From positions 210,798 to 274,797 of the forward strand of contig FOIY01000005.1 of NCBI GenBank assembly GCA_900111435.1: a stretch of 64,000 bases of DNA, in the 5' to 3' direction. The position numbers and the translations under genes are program-made. Positions 1-9,181 of the stretch are shown piece by piece. This stretch comes from Ruminococcaceae bacterium KH2T8 (GTDB lineage Bacteria; Bacillota; Clostridia; Saccharofermentanales; Saccharofermentanaceae). Every line of letters begins with the position of its first letter. The stretch's first letter is position 1. A model generated the notes under the pieces. It ran no database searches and was not told where the DNA came from. It was given only the letters and a program-made list of their open reading frames with translations.

Positions 1-574
1 TTCCTATGTGCCCGCAGGTCAGGGTACGATGGCTGCGATCATCGGTCTTCCCAAGGAGACTATCGAAGAGACGGTTGAGCCTATCGAAGGTGCTACGGTA
101 GCTAACTATAACTGCCCCGGCCAGATCGTCATCACGGGCGAGAAGGAAGCAGTATGCAAGGGTATGGAAGCTCTTTCCGAGAAGGGCGCTAAGAGAGCCA
201 TCGAGCTCAAGGTATCGGGTCCTTTCCATTCTCCCATGCTCAAGGGTGCAGGAGACAAGCTCAGAGTTGAGCTCGATAAGGCAGAGATCTCGGATCTCAA
301 GATCCCTTATATCGCCAATGCTACTGCAGAAGTAGTAGAAGATACGACGAACATCAGAGACCTTCTTCAGACACAGGTTTCTTCTTCCGTAATGTGGGAG
401 CAGACACTTCTCAAGATGAAGGACCTCGGAGTAGACGTATTCGTTGAGATCGGTCCCGGAAAGACTATCGCGGGCTTTGTAAAGAAGACCGTACCCGAGA
501 TCCCCGTGATCAACGTATCGACAGTAGAAGACATTGATGCGGCTGTAGAAAAGCTCGCAGAACTTGCAAAATAA
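1..574 (+). CDS. fabD: Malonyl-CoA:ACP transacylase FabD (3' part, start outside window)
   Basis: FabD moves malonyl from CoA to acyl carrier protein to feed fatty-acid elongation in the cytoplasm. The reading frame is open from base 2, so the gene begins upstream of the window, and the GxSxG nucleophile region is not visible. What remains matches the C-terminal half of the family: the catalytic His motif GPFHSPML, then a segment near the end (VFVEIGPGKTIAGFVKKT) typical of the transacylase C-terminus. The stop at 572-574 lies 17 bases before fabG, so the two are co-transcribed. An internal GTG at base 8 is not a real start because similarity continues upstream of it. Confidence 0.93.
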   Translation, partial: SYVPAGQGTMAAIIGLPKETIEETVEPIEGATVANYNCPGQIVITGEKEAVCKGMEALSEKGAKRAIELKVSGPFHSPMLKGAGDKLRVELDKAEISDLKIPYIANATAEVVEDTTNIRDLLQTQVSSSVMWEQTLLKMKDLGVDVFVEIGPGKTIAGFVKKTVPEIPVINVSTVEDIDAAVEKLAELAK

Positions 575-591
575 TCTTGGAGGAAAATAAC

Positions 592-1329
592 ATGGCTAAG
601 ACAGCAATCGTAACAGGAAGCGCCAGAGGAATCGGTAAGGGAATCGCAGTTAAGCTCGCTAAGATGGGCTATAACATCGCAGTCGTTGACGCATGCCCCA
701 TCGAAGGATCCCAGGAGACAGCCGACGAGATCGCCAAGGAGTACGGTGTACAGACTAAGGCTTACAGATGCGATGTATCCAGCAGCGCAAGCGTAGCAGA
801 GACAGTTGCAGACGTAGCTTCCACTTTCGGAACTATCGATGCTCTCGTAAATAACGCAGGTATCACAAGAGACGGATTCCTCGTAAGGATGAAGGAAGAG
901 GATTTCGATGCTGTTATCTCCGTAAACCTCAAGGGTACATACAACTTCTTCCGTGAAGTAGTTCCCGTAATGAGCAAGCAGAAGTACGGCCGTATCGTAT
1001 CTATCTCCTCTATCGTAGGACTTCAGGGTAATGCATGCCAGGTTAACTATTCAGCATCCAAGGCAGGCGTTATCGGTATCACGAAGAGTGCCGCAAGAGA
1101 GTATGCAGGCAAGAATATCACATGTAATGCCATCGCTCCCGGATTCGTTCAGACTCCCATGACTGACGTTCTTCCCGAGAAGGTTAAGGAGCAGATGCTC
1201 GCAGGTATCCCCCTGAAGCGTTACGGCCAGGTAGAGGATATCGCAAATGCAGTCGGATTCCTTGTATCCGATGAAGCTTCCTACATCACGGGTCAGGTTC
1301 TTTCCGTAGACGGCGGAATGCACATGTAA
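592..1329 (+). CDS. fabG: 3-oxoacyl-[ACP] reductase FabG
   Basis: FabG reduces 3-ketoacyl-ACP to 3-hydroxyacyl-ACP with NADPH. The 245-residue product has the usual SDR length and motifs: the cofactor loop TGSARGIGKG near residue 8, the NNAG strand motif, catalytic Ser in VSISS, and the Tyr-x3-Lys pair in YSASK. The ATG at 592 is chosen because a good ribosome site (GGAGGAAA, about 579-586) sits just ahead; an in-frame TTG at 577 would leave no site. It lies between fabD and fabF in the same orientation, the normal clostridial order. Confidence 0.97.
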   Translation: MAKTAIVTGSARGIGKGIAVKLAKMGYNIAVVDACPIEGSQETADEIAKEYGVQTKAYRCDVSSSASVAETVADVASTFGTIDALVNNAGITRDGFLVRMKEEDFDAVISVNLKGTYNFFREVVPVMSKQKYGRIVSISSIVGLQGNACQVNYSASKAGVIGITKSAAREYAGKNITCNAIAPGFVQTPMTDVLPEKVKEQMLAGIPLKRYGQVEDIANAVGFLVSDEASYITGQVLSVDGGMHM

Positions 1330-1357
1330 TCAGAAAAAGAACGGGGAAAAAGATAAG

Positions 1358-2593
1358 ATGGAAACAAAAAGAGTTGTAGTTACCGGTATGGGTGCGATCA
1401 CGCCCCTCGGTAATGACGTAGAGACATTCTGGAACGGACTTGTAGAGGGTAAGGTCGCTATCGGCCCTATCACAAAGTTCGATACTACAGGCTATAAGGC
1501 TACTATGGCAGGTGAGGTCAAGGACTTCGATGCCACAAAGTATATGGACTTTAAGACCGCAAAGAGAATGGAGCTCTTCTCACAGTATGCAGTTGCTGCA
1601 GCATGTGAGGCTGTCGAGCAGTCAGGTCTTGATATGGAGAAGGAAGACCCCTACAGAGTAGGTGTCATCGTAAGCTCCGGTATCGGATCCATGCAGGCTA
1701 ACGAGAGAGAGCACACAAAGCTCATGGAAGGAAAGAAGGTAAATCCTTTCTACATCCCCATGATGATCTCTAACATGGCTTCCGCTAATATCGCGATCAA
1801 GTTCGGCATGAAGGGTAAGAATATCGACATCGTTACCGCATGTGCTTCAGGTTCTCACTCTATCGGTGATGCCTTCAAGGCAATCAAGTGGGGCGATGCT
1901 GACGTAATGCTCGCAGGCGGTGCAGAGGCAGCTGTTTGTCCCCTGGGCGTTCAGGGCTTCATTTCACTTACTGCTCTTTCAAATTCCACGGATCCCATGA
2001 CGGCTTCAAGGCCTTTCGATAAGGACAGAGACGGATTCGTTATCGGTGAAGGCTCCGGTGTCGTAGTTCTCGAGGAGCTCGAGCACGCTAAGGCAAGAGG
2101 AGCTAAGATCCTTGCCGAGGTAGTAGGATACGGTGCTACGAACGATGCTTACCACATCACTTCACCCGCAGAGGACGGATCCGGCGCAGGTATGGCAATG
2201 AAGATCGCCATGAAGGAAGCAGGCATCGAGCCTAAGGATGTCGACTACATCAATGCTCACGGTACTTCCACTCACCACAACGATCTCTTCGAGACGAGAG
2301 CTATCAAGTATGCTTTCGGTGACGAGGCTAAGAACGTAGCTATCAACTCCACAAAGTCCATGATCGGTCACCTTTTAGGCGGCGCCGGCGGCGTAGAGTT
2401 CATCGTTATGGTCAAGGCTATCGAGAACAGCTATGTTCACGTAACAGCAGGTTCCAAGGAGAGTGAGGAGGAGCTCGATCTCGACTACACATTCTTCGAG
2501 GGCAAGCACAGAGATATCACATACGCAATGAGTAACAACCTCGGATTCGGCGGACATAACGCTACGATCCTTATCAAGAAATACGAAGAGTGA
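1358..2593 (+). CDS. fabF: 3-oxoacyl-[ACP] synthase II FabF
   Basis: FabF condenses malonyl-ACP with a growing acyl-ACP. The 411-residue protein is full length for KAS II. The active-site triad can be read: Cys in TACASGSHS, His in NAHGTSTHHND and His in KSMIGHLLGGAG. The C-terminal NNLGFGGHNATIL motif is also present. A purine-rich site (GGGGAAAAAGAT) precedes the ATG. In many Clostridia accB follows fabF, but here fabZ follows directly and no acetyl-CoA carboxylase gene is present downstream. Confidence 0.97.
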   Translation: METKRVVVTGMGAITPLGNDVETFWNGLVEGKVAIGPITKFDTTGYKATMAGEVKDFDATKYMDFKTAKRMELFSQYAVAAACEAVEQSGLDMEKEDPYRVGVIVSSGIGSMQANEREHTKLMEGKKVNPFYIPMMISNMASANIAIKFGMKGKNIDIVTACASGSHSIGDAFKAIKWGDADVMLAGGAEAAVCPLGVQGFISLTALSNSTDPMTASRPFDKDRDGFVIGEGSGVVVLEELEHAKARGAKILAEVVGYGATNDAYHITSPAEDGSGAGMAMKIAMKEAGIEPKDVDYINAHGTSTHHNDLFETRAIKYAFGDEAKNVAINSTKSMIGHLLGGAGGVEFIVMVKAIENSYVHVTAGSKESEEELDLDYTFFEGKHRDITYAMSNNLGFGGHNATILIKKYEE

Positions 2594-2611
2594 TAAAAGG
2601 AGGACATACTA

Positions 2612-3046
2612 ATGGCTAATTCACTTGACCTTAAGGGCATTATGGAGATCATTCCCCACAGACATCCTTTCCTTCTCATCGACAAGGTAGAGGACTACGA
2701 GCCCGGCCAGTACTGCATCGCATATAAGAACATCACATACGATGAGTCCTTCTTCAGAGGACACTTCCCCGAGTATCCCATCACTCCCGGCGTACTCATG
2801 GTAGAGGCTCTCGCACAGGCAGGTGCCGTAGCTATCCTTTCCCAGGAAGAGTTCAAGGGCAAGATCGCGGTATTCGCAGGTATCGATAACTGTAAGTTCA
2901 AAAGACAGATCCTTCCGGGCGACACCGTAAGACTCGAGACAAAGATCACTCAGGTAAGAGGTCCCGTCGGAGTCGGTGAAGCTGAGGCAACAGTAGACGG
3001 AAAGACAGCAGTTAAGTGCACATTGAAGTTCGCTATAGTACAATAA
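2612..3046 (+). CDS. fabZ: 3-hydroxyacyl-[ACP] dehydratase FabZ
   Basis: FabZ removes water from 3-hydroxyacyl-ACP in the elongation cycle. The 144-residue single hot-dog domain shows IPHRHPFLLIDKV at the start, the catalytic His in RGHFPEYPITPG and the catalytic Glu in VLMVEALAQAGA. AAAGGAGG lies just ahead of the ATG, 18 bases after fabF. It is the last fatty-acid gene in this cluster; the enoyl reductase and carboxylase genes are not within the window. Confidence 0.97.
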   Translation: MANSLDLKGIMEIIPHRHPFLLIDKVEDYEPGQYCIAYKNITYDESFFRGHFPEYPITPGVLMVEALAQAGAVAILSQEEFKGKIAVFAGIDNCKFKRQILPGDTVRLETKITQVRGPVGVGEAEATVDGKTAVKCTLKFAIVQ

Positions 3047-3050
3047 GTAC

Positions 3051-5339
3051 ATGAAAGCGAATGACGGCATAAGCATTTCAAAGAAGGCATCGCTTTTATG
3101 CGGTGCCGACTTTTTTGGAACGAGAGCGATCTCAGACCTCGATATCCCGCGCCTTCAGCTCCTTGACGGCGGCACGGGTATGAATTTCGAGCAGCTCTTC
3201 GTAGATCAGTATGCCTCATATTGTGAAGTGAACGGCTATACGCGCACGGAGCTCGATAATGTCGCACATTTCTATTTTGAAGAAGGAAAGCTGACCGACC
3301 GCGAGCGCGACCTTCGAGACTACATTATGTCTCATGAGGAGCTTCGCACGGGACTGTCGGGTATAGCACCCGGATGTTATCCTCCGGGCATCCTTCTGGG
3401 ATCGACATGGGATCCTGAAGTGGTTCGAAGAGTAGGTGAGGTATTAGGTCAGGAAGCCGATATGTACGGCGTAGATTGCCTGCTCGGAACGCCTAACGTA
3501 AATATCTTAAGAGACCCCAGAAACGGCAGGTTCTTCGAGGGTTATTCGGAGGATCCGTATCTGGCGGGTACTCTCGGAAGAGAGATAGTAAAGGGCGTCG
3601 AAAGCCAGGGTATCGCTTCTGACGTAAAGCATTTCGCGGCCAATAACCTCGAGTATAAGCGCGGCACCATAAATGAAGTTATATCCGAGAGGGCTCTTCG
3701 CGAGATCTACCTTCCGGCATTTAAGATGTGCCTTGAAGCGGGAGCCGCGACGGTCATGACCTCGTACCCCAAGATCAACGGCATAAAGGCTACCGAGAAT
3801 CAGCATCTGATCCGTGAGATCCTGCGTGACGAATGGCACTACGGCGGCGTTAATATGACCGACTGGGGTGCATGTACGGGCGACTCGGGCGAAGCCGTCG
3901 AGGCAGGTATCGACCTTCTTATGCCGGGCCCCTGGTCAGATGAAGATATCCTGAACGCATTATCTGACGGGCGCCTTAGTAAGGAACATCTGAATGAAGC
4001 ATATAGCCGCGTAAAGAATATGGCTTCGAAATACGGTTACCGTCCTCAGGTAACTCAGGAAGAAGCCGCGGAGATAATAAGAAGAGGCGATAAGGCTGCA
4101 TACGAAGCCGCAGCCGAAGGTATCGTACTCCTCGAAAATAACGGGATATTCCCGTTAAAGGGTACCGAGAAACTGGTGCTCTACGGCAGTGAGAAGCTGC
4201 TTTATTGCGGCAGGGGAAGCGCGCAGGTATTCACGAACAGGAATAAGGCTTTGGGAGATTCATTCCCCGTGGTCCATTACGGAGACGATGAAGTATTCTC
4301 ATCCGAGCCGATGTCCGTTGCGATAGTCGTCTGCTCGATCGATTCGTCGGAAGGCTCCGATAGGAAGGATCTGAAGCTCAATCCAGAGACGATAAGGGTC
4401 CTCGACCGCCTGATAAACGTCAAGTGCTCGTCGCTGCTGTCGGGCAGGATATGCCTTGTCCTTAATACTCCGGGCCCCGTGGAGCTTGGCGACTACATAA
4501 ATGAGATCGATGCTCTCTGGGCCGTATACTATCCCGGCATGCAGGGCGCTAAGGCCCTGGTAGACCTCATGTACGGAGCAAGGACTCCGTCGGGCAAGCT
4601 CACCTGTTCATGGCCCGTAAGATATGAAGATACTCCCGCATTCCTTCACTACCCCGAAGGTGATACGGCTTATTACGGAGAAGGAATATTCGTCGGTTAC
4701 AGGGGGTATGAGATCAGGAAGATCGCGCCGCTGTATGCTTTCGGTTACGGATTGTCCTATACGACTTTCGATATCGGAAATGTCACGACATATAAGGGAA
4801 CATATACGGCAGACGAGACCGTTACGGTACTCTTCTCAATAGAAAATACGGGTGAATACGAGGGTGCGGAGACCGTGCAGCTCTATGTCGGAGCTCAGGA
4901 GTCGTCGGTAAGGCGTCCCATTAAGGAGCTTCGTGCATTCAAGAAGGTCCGCTTGGGGCCCGGGCAGAAGACATCATGTGAACTGAGCTTTAATGCTTCA
5001 GACTTGAAGTGTTGGGACGAGGAACTCGATCGCTTCGCATTAGAGGACGGCATCTACGATATCTACCTCGGCAACTCATCCGATAATGCCGCGAGAGTAC
5101 TGTCGATCAAGGTGATCGGAGGAGATCCCGCCTACAGGATCGGCATCGATTCGTACGTCATAAAGATCAAGGATAACCCGCAGCTTTATTCGGTGCTCAT
5201 GGAGGACATCGTACGCCACGATATGGACATCGCGATCCTCATTGACGCGGAGCGTTATACTCCCTATACGAGGCTCAGCGAACTCTATCCTGATGCAGCT
5301 GAACTTTCCGAGTTTATTCGAGTTTGCTCTCTGGTGTAA
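3051..5339 (+). CDS. Glycoside hydrolase family 3 (beta-glucosidase type), cytoplasmic
   Basis: GH3 enzymes release sugars from the non-reducing end of beta-linked oligosaccharides. The 762 residues have the three-part GH3 layout: an N-terminal barrel (about 1-330), an alpha/beta sandwich (about 350-560) and a fibronectin-like C-terminal domain (about 580-690, around VQLYVGAQESSVRRP). The nucleophile is likely Asp271 in MTDWGA. KHFAANN (193-199) and RDPRNGRFFEGYSEDP are the usual sugar-binding blocks. The common DGPxGxR substrate block reads DGGTGMN (39-45), so specificity may differ. There is no signal peptide, so imported oligosaccharides are the probable substrate. The ATG is only 4 bases after fabZ and has no clear ribosome site. 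Confidence 0.9.
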   Translation: MKANDGISISKKASLLCGADFFGTRAISDLDIPRLQLLDGGTGMNFEQLFVDQYASYCEVNGYTRTELDNVAHFYFEEGKLTDRERDLRDYIMSHEELRTGLSGIAPGCYPPGILLGSTWDPEVVRRVGEVLGQEADMYGVDCLLGTPNVNILRDPRNGRFFEGYSEDPYLAGTLGREIVKGVESQGIASDVKHFAANNLEYKRGTINEVISERALREIYLPAFKMCLEAGAATVMTSYPKINGIKATENQHLIREILRDEWHYGGVNMTDWGACTGDSGEAVEAGIDLLMPGPWSDEDILNALSDGRLSKEHLNEAYSRVKNMASKYGYRPQVTQEEAAEIIRRGDKAAYEAAAEGIVLLENNGIFPLKGTEKLVLYGSEKLLYCGRGSAQVFTNRNKALGDSFPVVHYGDDEVFSSEPMSVAIVVCSIDSSEGSDRKDLKLNPETIRVLDRLINVKCSSLLSGRICLVLNTPGPVELGDYINEIDALWAVYYPGMQGAKALVDLMYGARTPSGKLTCSWPVRYEDTPAFLHYPEGDTAYYGEGIFVGYRGYEIRKIAPLYAFGYGLSYTTFDIGNVTTYKGTYTADETVTVLFSIENTGEYEGAETVQLYVGAQESSVRRPIKELRAFKKVRLGPGQKTSCELSFNASDLKCWDEELDRFALEDGIYDIYLGNSSDNAARVLSIKVIGGDPAYRIGIDSYVIKIKDNPQLYSVLMEDIVRHDMDIAILIDAERYTPYTRLSELYPDAAELSEFIRVCSLV

Positions 5340-5353
5340 TAATCTGCTTATTC

Positions 5354-5362
5354 TGTTATAAT
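5354..5362 (+). promoter_or_regulatory. Extended -10 promoter of the dideoxyhexose operon
   Basis: TGTTATAAT is a perfect extended -10 element, 38 bases ahead of the rfbF start and just after the GH3 stop codon. No good -35 hexamer is visible, as expected for an extended -10 promoter. The genes to 14209 are separated by 0-6 bases or overlap, so this site probably drives all eight. Confidence 0.65.
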
Positions 5363-5399
5363 TAACGTAACTATGCTTAGTTGAAAGTGAGATACGTTA

Positions 5400-6179
5400 A
5401 TGAAAGTCGTGATCCTTGCGGGCGGATTCGGTACACGCATAAGTGAAGAGAGCGTTCTGAAGCCCAAGCCCATGGTCGAGATATGCGGGAAGCCTATCCT
5501 CTGGCATATCATGAAATACTATTCTTCTTTCGGATTCAATGATTTTGTTATCTGCTGCGGCTACAAGCAGTACGTGATCAAGGAATGGTTCGCGGATTAT
5601 TATCTTCATACATCCGACGTGACATTCGATTTCACGGCTGAGAATAAGATGATAGTACACTCCACACATACGGAGCCCTGGAAAGTAACTCTTGTCGATA
5701 CGGGTCTTAATACCATGACCGGCGGTCGTATCAAGAGGATCAAGAAATATACGGACGGCGAGCCCTTTATGCTCACATACGGCGACGGCGTCTGCAACGT
5801 TGATATCAACAAACTTCTGAAGTTCCATAAAGAGCACGGAAAGATCGCCACGATCACTTCCGTAAATGTCGGTCAGCAGTTCGGCTGCCTCGATCTTACT
5901 CCTGACGGAAGCGTTACGAAGTTTCGTGAGAAGAGCGATTCCGACGGCGCCATGATCAATGCGGGCTACATGGTGATGAACCCCGAGATCTTCGACTATA
6001 TCGAGGACGATACTACAGTGTTCGAGAAGAAGCCTCTCGAAAGACTCGCTTCCGAAGGACAGCTGAAGGCTTTCGTGCATGACGGATTCTGGAAGTGCAT
6101 GGACACAAAGAGGGATAAGGAAAAGCTCGAGTCCCTTATCGAATCCGGCGAAGCGCCCTGGATCGTCTGGGAGGAATGA
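5400..6179 (+). CDS. rfbF: Glucose-1-phosphate cytidylyltransferase
   Basis: RfbF makes CDP-glucose from CTP and glucose-1-phosphate, the first step to CDP-linked deoxysugars. The 259-residue protein has the nucleotidyltransferase opening LAGGFGTRISEESVLKPKPM with a metal- and sugar-binding region around YGDGVCNVDI. The long match across the whole protein, including GFWKCMDTKRDKE, is specific to the cytidylyl rather than thymidylyl branch. It leads an operon with rfbG 6 bases downstream. The gene order rfbF-rfbG-rfbH matches the 3,6-dideoxyhexose loci of enteric O-antigen clusters. Confidence 0.95.
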   Translation: MKVVILAGGFGTRISEESVLKPKPMVEICGKPILWHIMKYYSSFGFNDFVICCGYKQYVIKEWFADYYLHTSDVTFDFTAENKMIVHSTHTEPWKVTLVDTGLNTMTGGRIKRIKKYTDGEPFMLTYGDGVCNVDINKLLKFHKEHGKIATITSVNVGQQFGCLDLTPDGSVTKFREKSDSDGAMINAGYMVMNPEIFDYIEDDTTVFEKKPLERLASEGQLKAFVHDGFWKCMDTKRDKEKLESLIESGEAPWIVWEE

Positions 6180-6185
6180 TCTCGC

Positions 6186-7244
6186 ATGAATCTCGATCTT
6201 AAGTTTTTTGAGGGAAAGAAAGTCTTTCTCACGGGTCACACGGGTTTTAAGGGAACATGGATGAGCCGCATCCTCATTAATGCCGGCGCGATCCTTACGG
6301 GTTATTCCTTAGCTCCCAATACCGATCCCGACCTTTTCTCGATGGCGGGAATAGAAGATAAGATGACTTCGGTCATCGGCGATATCAGAGATCTCGAAAG
6401 CCTTTGGGACGCATTCTCCAAGGCCGAGCCCGAGATAGTCATCCATATGGCTGCACAGCCCATCGTAAGGGATTCCTACAAGGACCCCGTCTACACATAC
6501 GAGACGAACGTCATGGGTACGGTTAATATCCTCGAGTGCGTCAGAAGATCTGATACGGTCAAGTCGTTCCTGAACGTTACGACTGACAAGGTCTACAAGA
6601 ACCGCGAATGGGAATGGGGCTACAGGGAAGACGAGATGCTCGACGGCTACGATCCTTATTCTAATTCCAAGTCCTGCAGCGAGCTCGTGACACACAGCTA
6701 CAGATCTTCCTTCTTTAAGGAAGGCGAGTATCCCGCGATATCTACCGCAAGAGCAGGTAATGTTATTGGCGGCGGTGACTTCGCTAACGACAGGATCATC
6801 CCCGACTGCGTAAGAGCAGCAAAGAAGGGCGAAGACATAATAGTCAGGAACCCCTACTCCACAAGACCTTATCAGCATGTCCTGGAACCCGTTACGGCAT
6901 ATCTCATGATCGTTAAGGCTCAGTACGAAGACCCGACGCTCGCATCGTGGTATAATGTCGGTCCCGATGACTGCGACTGCGTTACTACGGGTGATATCGT
7001 CGATATGTTCTGCGAGAAGTGGGGCAATATAAAGAGAGTAGACAGGACTGATCCGAATGCTCCTCACGAAGCTAACTTCCTGAAGCTCGATTCGAGCAAG
7101 CTCAAGAAGACTTTCGGATGGAAGCCTACATGGCATATAGATGAGACGATCGACAGGATCTGCGAGTGGAACAGGGTCTGGTTTAAAGACGGCGACATCC
7201 CGCAGATAATGGATAAGCAAATATTTGATTTCTTAGGAGAATAA
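6186..7244 (+). CDS. rfbG: CDP-glucose 4,6-dehydratase
   Basis: RfbG converts CDP-glucose to CDP-4-keto-6-deoxyglucose with bound NAD+. The 352-residue extended SDR has the dinucleotide loop GHTGFKG (17-23), the TTDK dehydratase motif near 132-135, the Tyr158-x3-Lys162 pair (YSNSK) and the RAGNVIGGGDF sugar-nucleotide motif. It follows rfbF by 6 bases and precedes rfbH by 5, so translation is probably coupled. CDP rather than dTDP specificity is inferred from the neighbours and overall resemblance. Confidence 0.95.
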   Translation: MNLDLKFFEGKKVFLTGHTGFKGTWMSRILINAGAILTGYSLAPNTDPDLFSMAGIEDKMTSVIGDIRDLESLWDAFSKAEPEIVIHMAAQPIVRDSYKDPVYTYETNVMGTVNILECVRRSDTVKSFLNVTTDKVYKNREWEWGYREDEMLDGYDPYSNSKSCSELVTHSYRSSFFKEGEYPAISTARAGNVIGGGDFANDRIIPDCVRAAKKGEDIIVRNPYSTRPYQHVLEPVTAYLMIVKAQYEDPTLASWYNVGPDDCDCVTTGDIVDMFCEKWGNIKRVDRTDPNAPHEANFLKLDSSKLKKTFGWKPTWHIDETIDRICEWNRVWFKDGDIPQIMDKQIFDFLGE

Positions 7245-7249
7245 AGAAG

Positions 7250-8587
7250 ATGTTTGAGAACATGACTGAAGAGCAGGCAAGAGCCAAGATCCTGGAGATG
7301 GTATCGGAGTATTGTGACTCCTACCATAAGACTGCAGAGTATAAGGAAGGCGACCGTATCCCTTACGCAAGAAGAGTATACGATCACGAGGAGATGGTAA
7401 ATCTCGTAGATTCATCTCTTGAGTTCTGGCTCACGGCAGGAAGATACACGGATAAGTTCGAGAAGGCTTTCGCCGAGTACCTCGGTGTAAAGTTCTGCTC
7501 CCTCGTTAATTCCGGTTCATCCGCTAACCTCGGAGCATTCATGGCTCTTACGAGTCCTCTTCTCAAGGAGAGAGCGATCAAGAGAGGCGATGAGGTCATC
7601 ACGGTAGCAGCAGGATTCCCTACGACTGTTACTCCCATGATCCAGTTCGGTGCGATCCCCGTATTCGTAGACGTTACGATCCCTCAGTACAATATCGACG
7701 TTACAAAGCTCGAGCCAGCACTTTCACCTAAGACAAAGGCAGTCATGATCGCTCATACTCTCGGCAATCCTTTCGACCTCAAGGCAGTAAAGGAATTTTG
7801 TGATAAGCATAACCTCTGGCTCGTAGAAGATAACTGCGATGCTCTGGGTTCAAAGTATACGATCGACGGCGAGGAGAAGTTCACGGGTACTATCGGTGAT
7901 ATCGGAACATCTTCCTTCTATCCTCCTCATCACATGACAATGGGTGAAGGCGGTGCCATCTACACAAATAACCCGATCCTTCACAGAGCTATCCGCTCCA
8001 TGAGAGACTGGGGCCGCGACTGTATCTGTCCTTCAGGCGTAGATAACTTCTGCGGACACAGATTCGACAAGCAGTACGGTGAGCTGCCTCTTGGCTACGA
8101 TCACAAGTATGTATATTCACACTTCGGCTATAATCTCAAGGCTACCGATCTTCAGGCAGCGGTAGGATGCGCTCAGATCGTTAAGTTCCCTTCTTTCGTA
8201 GAGAGAAGAAGACATAACTTTGACCGCCTCAAGGCAGCACTTGCAGGCACCGAAGATAAGCTCATCCTTCCCGAGGCTTGTGAGAATTCAAGACCGTCAT
8301 GGTTCGGATTCCTTATCACATGTAAGGAAGGCGTTGATTCTGTTAAGGTAGTCGACTACATCGAGAAGCAGGGCGTTCAGACAAGAAGACTCTTTGCAGG
8401 CAACCTCACAAAGCACCCTTGCTTTGACGAGATGAGAGCAACAGGCGAAGGCTACAGAGTAGTAGGCGAGCTCACAAATACCGACAGGATCATGAACGAT
8501 ACATTCTGGGTTGGCGTATATCCCGGAATGACAGATGAGATGATCGACTACATGGCAAAGACAATCAAGGAAGCAGTGGAGCAGTAA
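7250..8587 (+). CDS. rfbH: CDP-4-keto-6-deoxyglucose-3-dehydrase (E1, PMP and [2Fe-2S] enzyme)
   Basis: RfbH removes the C3 hydroxyl of CDP-4-keto-6-deoxyglucose, the defining step to 3,6-dideoxyhexoses. The 445-residue aminotransferase-fold protein has His227 in FYPPHHMTMGEGG where aminotransferases carry the PLP lysine, the known E1 change. Cysteines 196, 258, 260 and 268 form a C-x61-C-x-C-x7-C pattern resembling the E1 [2Fe-2S] motif with a slightly longer first gap. That distinguishes it from the cluster-free ColD type and implies an electron-donating E3 reductase, which is not in this window. Confidence 0.95.
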   Translation: MFENMTEEQARAKILEMVSEYCDSYHKTAEYKEGDRIPYARRVYDHEEMVNLVDSSLEFWLTAGRYTDKFEKAFAEYLGVKFCSLVNSGSSANLGAFMALTSPLLKERAIKRGDEVITVAAGFPTTVTPMIQFGAIPVFVDVTIPQYNIDVTKLEPALSPKTKAVMIAHTLGNPFDLKAVKEFCDKHNLWLVEDNCDALGSKYTIDGEEKFTGTIGDIGTSSFYPPHHMTMGEGGAIYTNNPILHRAIRSMRDWGRDCICPSGVDNFCGHRFDKQYGELPLGYDHKYVYSHFGYNLKATDLQAAVGCAQIVKFPSFVERRRHNFDRLKAALAGTEDKLILPEACENSRPSWFGFLITCKEGVDSVKVVDYIEKQGVQTRRLFAGNLTKHPCFDEMRATGEGYRVVGELTNTDRIMNDTFWVGVYPGMTDEMIDYMAKTIKEAVEQ

Positions 8588-8593
8588 GATCAG

Positions 8594-9181
8594 ATGAAGA
8601 AGGGTATCGGAACTAAGATCTGGGAGATCTTCGAGAGATTTGTGCTGTTCTGCTTAAGGCTCATCCTTAAGCCTATAAAGAAGACACTTACTCCTGCACA
8701 GGAGCAGGCATTCATGCAGTTCGTTAAGTTCGCACTCGTGGGCGTAACGAATACTTTCATGAGTACGTTCATCAACTGGGGAACCTTGTGGATCCTCGAT
8801 TCGATCGGCGGATTTGAGGGCGTCGACAAGTATATCGGTAATACGGTTGCTTTCATCCTCTCGGTACTCTGGTCCTATATGCTCAACAGCAAGCTCGTAT
8901 TCAAGGAGAAGGAATCAGGCGAGAAGAGAGTCTGGTGGAAGACTCTTCTCAAGACATATGCGGCATATGCATTCACGGGACTTGGTCTCAGCAACGTCGT
9001 ATCTTACGTCTGCGTAGATGTCCTTAATATCAATAAATACATCGCACCTCTTATAAATCTCGTATTGAGCGTGCCGATCAACTATGTCCTCAATAAGTTC
9101 TGGGCTTTCAGACAGAAGGACAAGGAACCTGAGCAGATCGAAGAAAAGCTCGATCACGATACGGAGCTCGAAAATGTCTGA
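8594..9181 (+). CDS. GtrA-family membrane protein
   Basis: GtrA-like proteins are small four-helix membrane proteins thought to flip polyprenyl-phosphate sugars or partner with a GT2 enzyme. This 195-residue protein has an amphipathic N-terminus, then FVKFALVGVTNTFMSTFINW, the typical first helix of the family, and three more hydrophobic segments ending in PINYVLNKFWAFR. A charged 25-residue tail follows. It sits between rfbH and a reductase gene, with the GT2 partner two genes downstream, so it probably handles the sugar made by this operon. Confidence 0.88.
   Translation: MKKGIGTKIWEIFERFVLFCLRLILKPIKKTLTPAQEQAFMQFVKFALVGVTNTFMSTFINWGTLWILDSIGGFEGVDKYIGNTVAFILSVLWSYMLNSKLVFKEKESGEKRVWWKTLLKTYAAYAFTGLGLSNVVSYVCVDVLNINKYIAPLINLVLSVPINYVLNKFWAFRQKDKEPEQIEEKLDHDTELENV

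Noticed and set aside
5397..7220. Long minus-strand open frames under rfbF and rfbG
   Set aside because: The plus-strand proteins are clear family members; the minus frames match nothing and lack start signals.
9084..9173. Longer N-terminus for the sugar reductase
   Set aside because: The extension overlaps gtrA in another frame, has no ribosome site, and the SDR fold starts at 9174.
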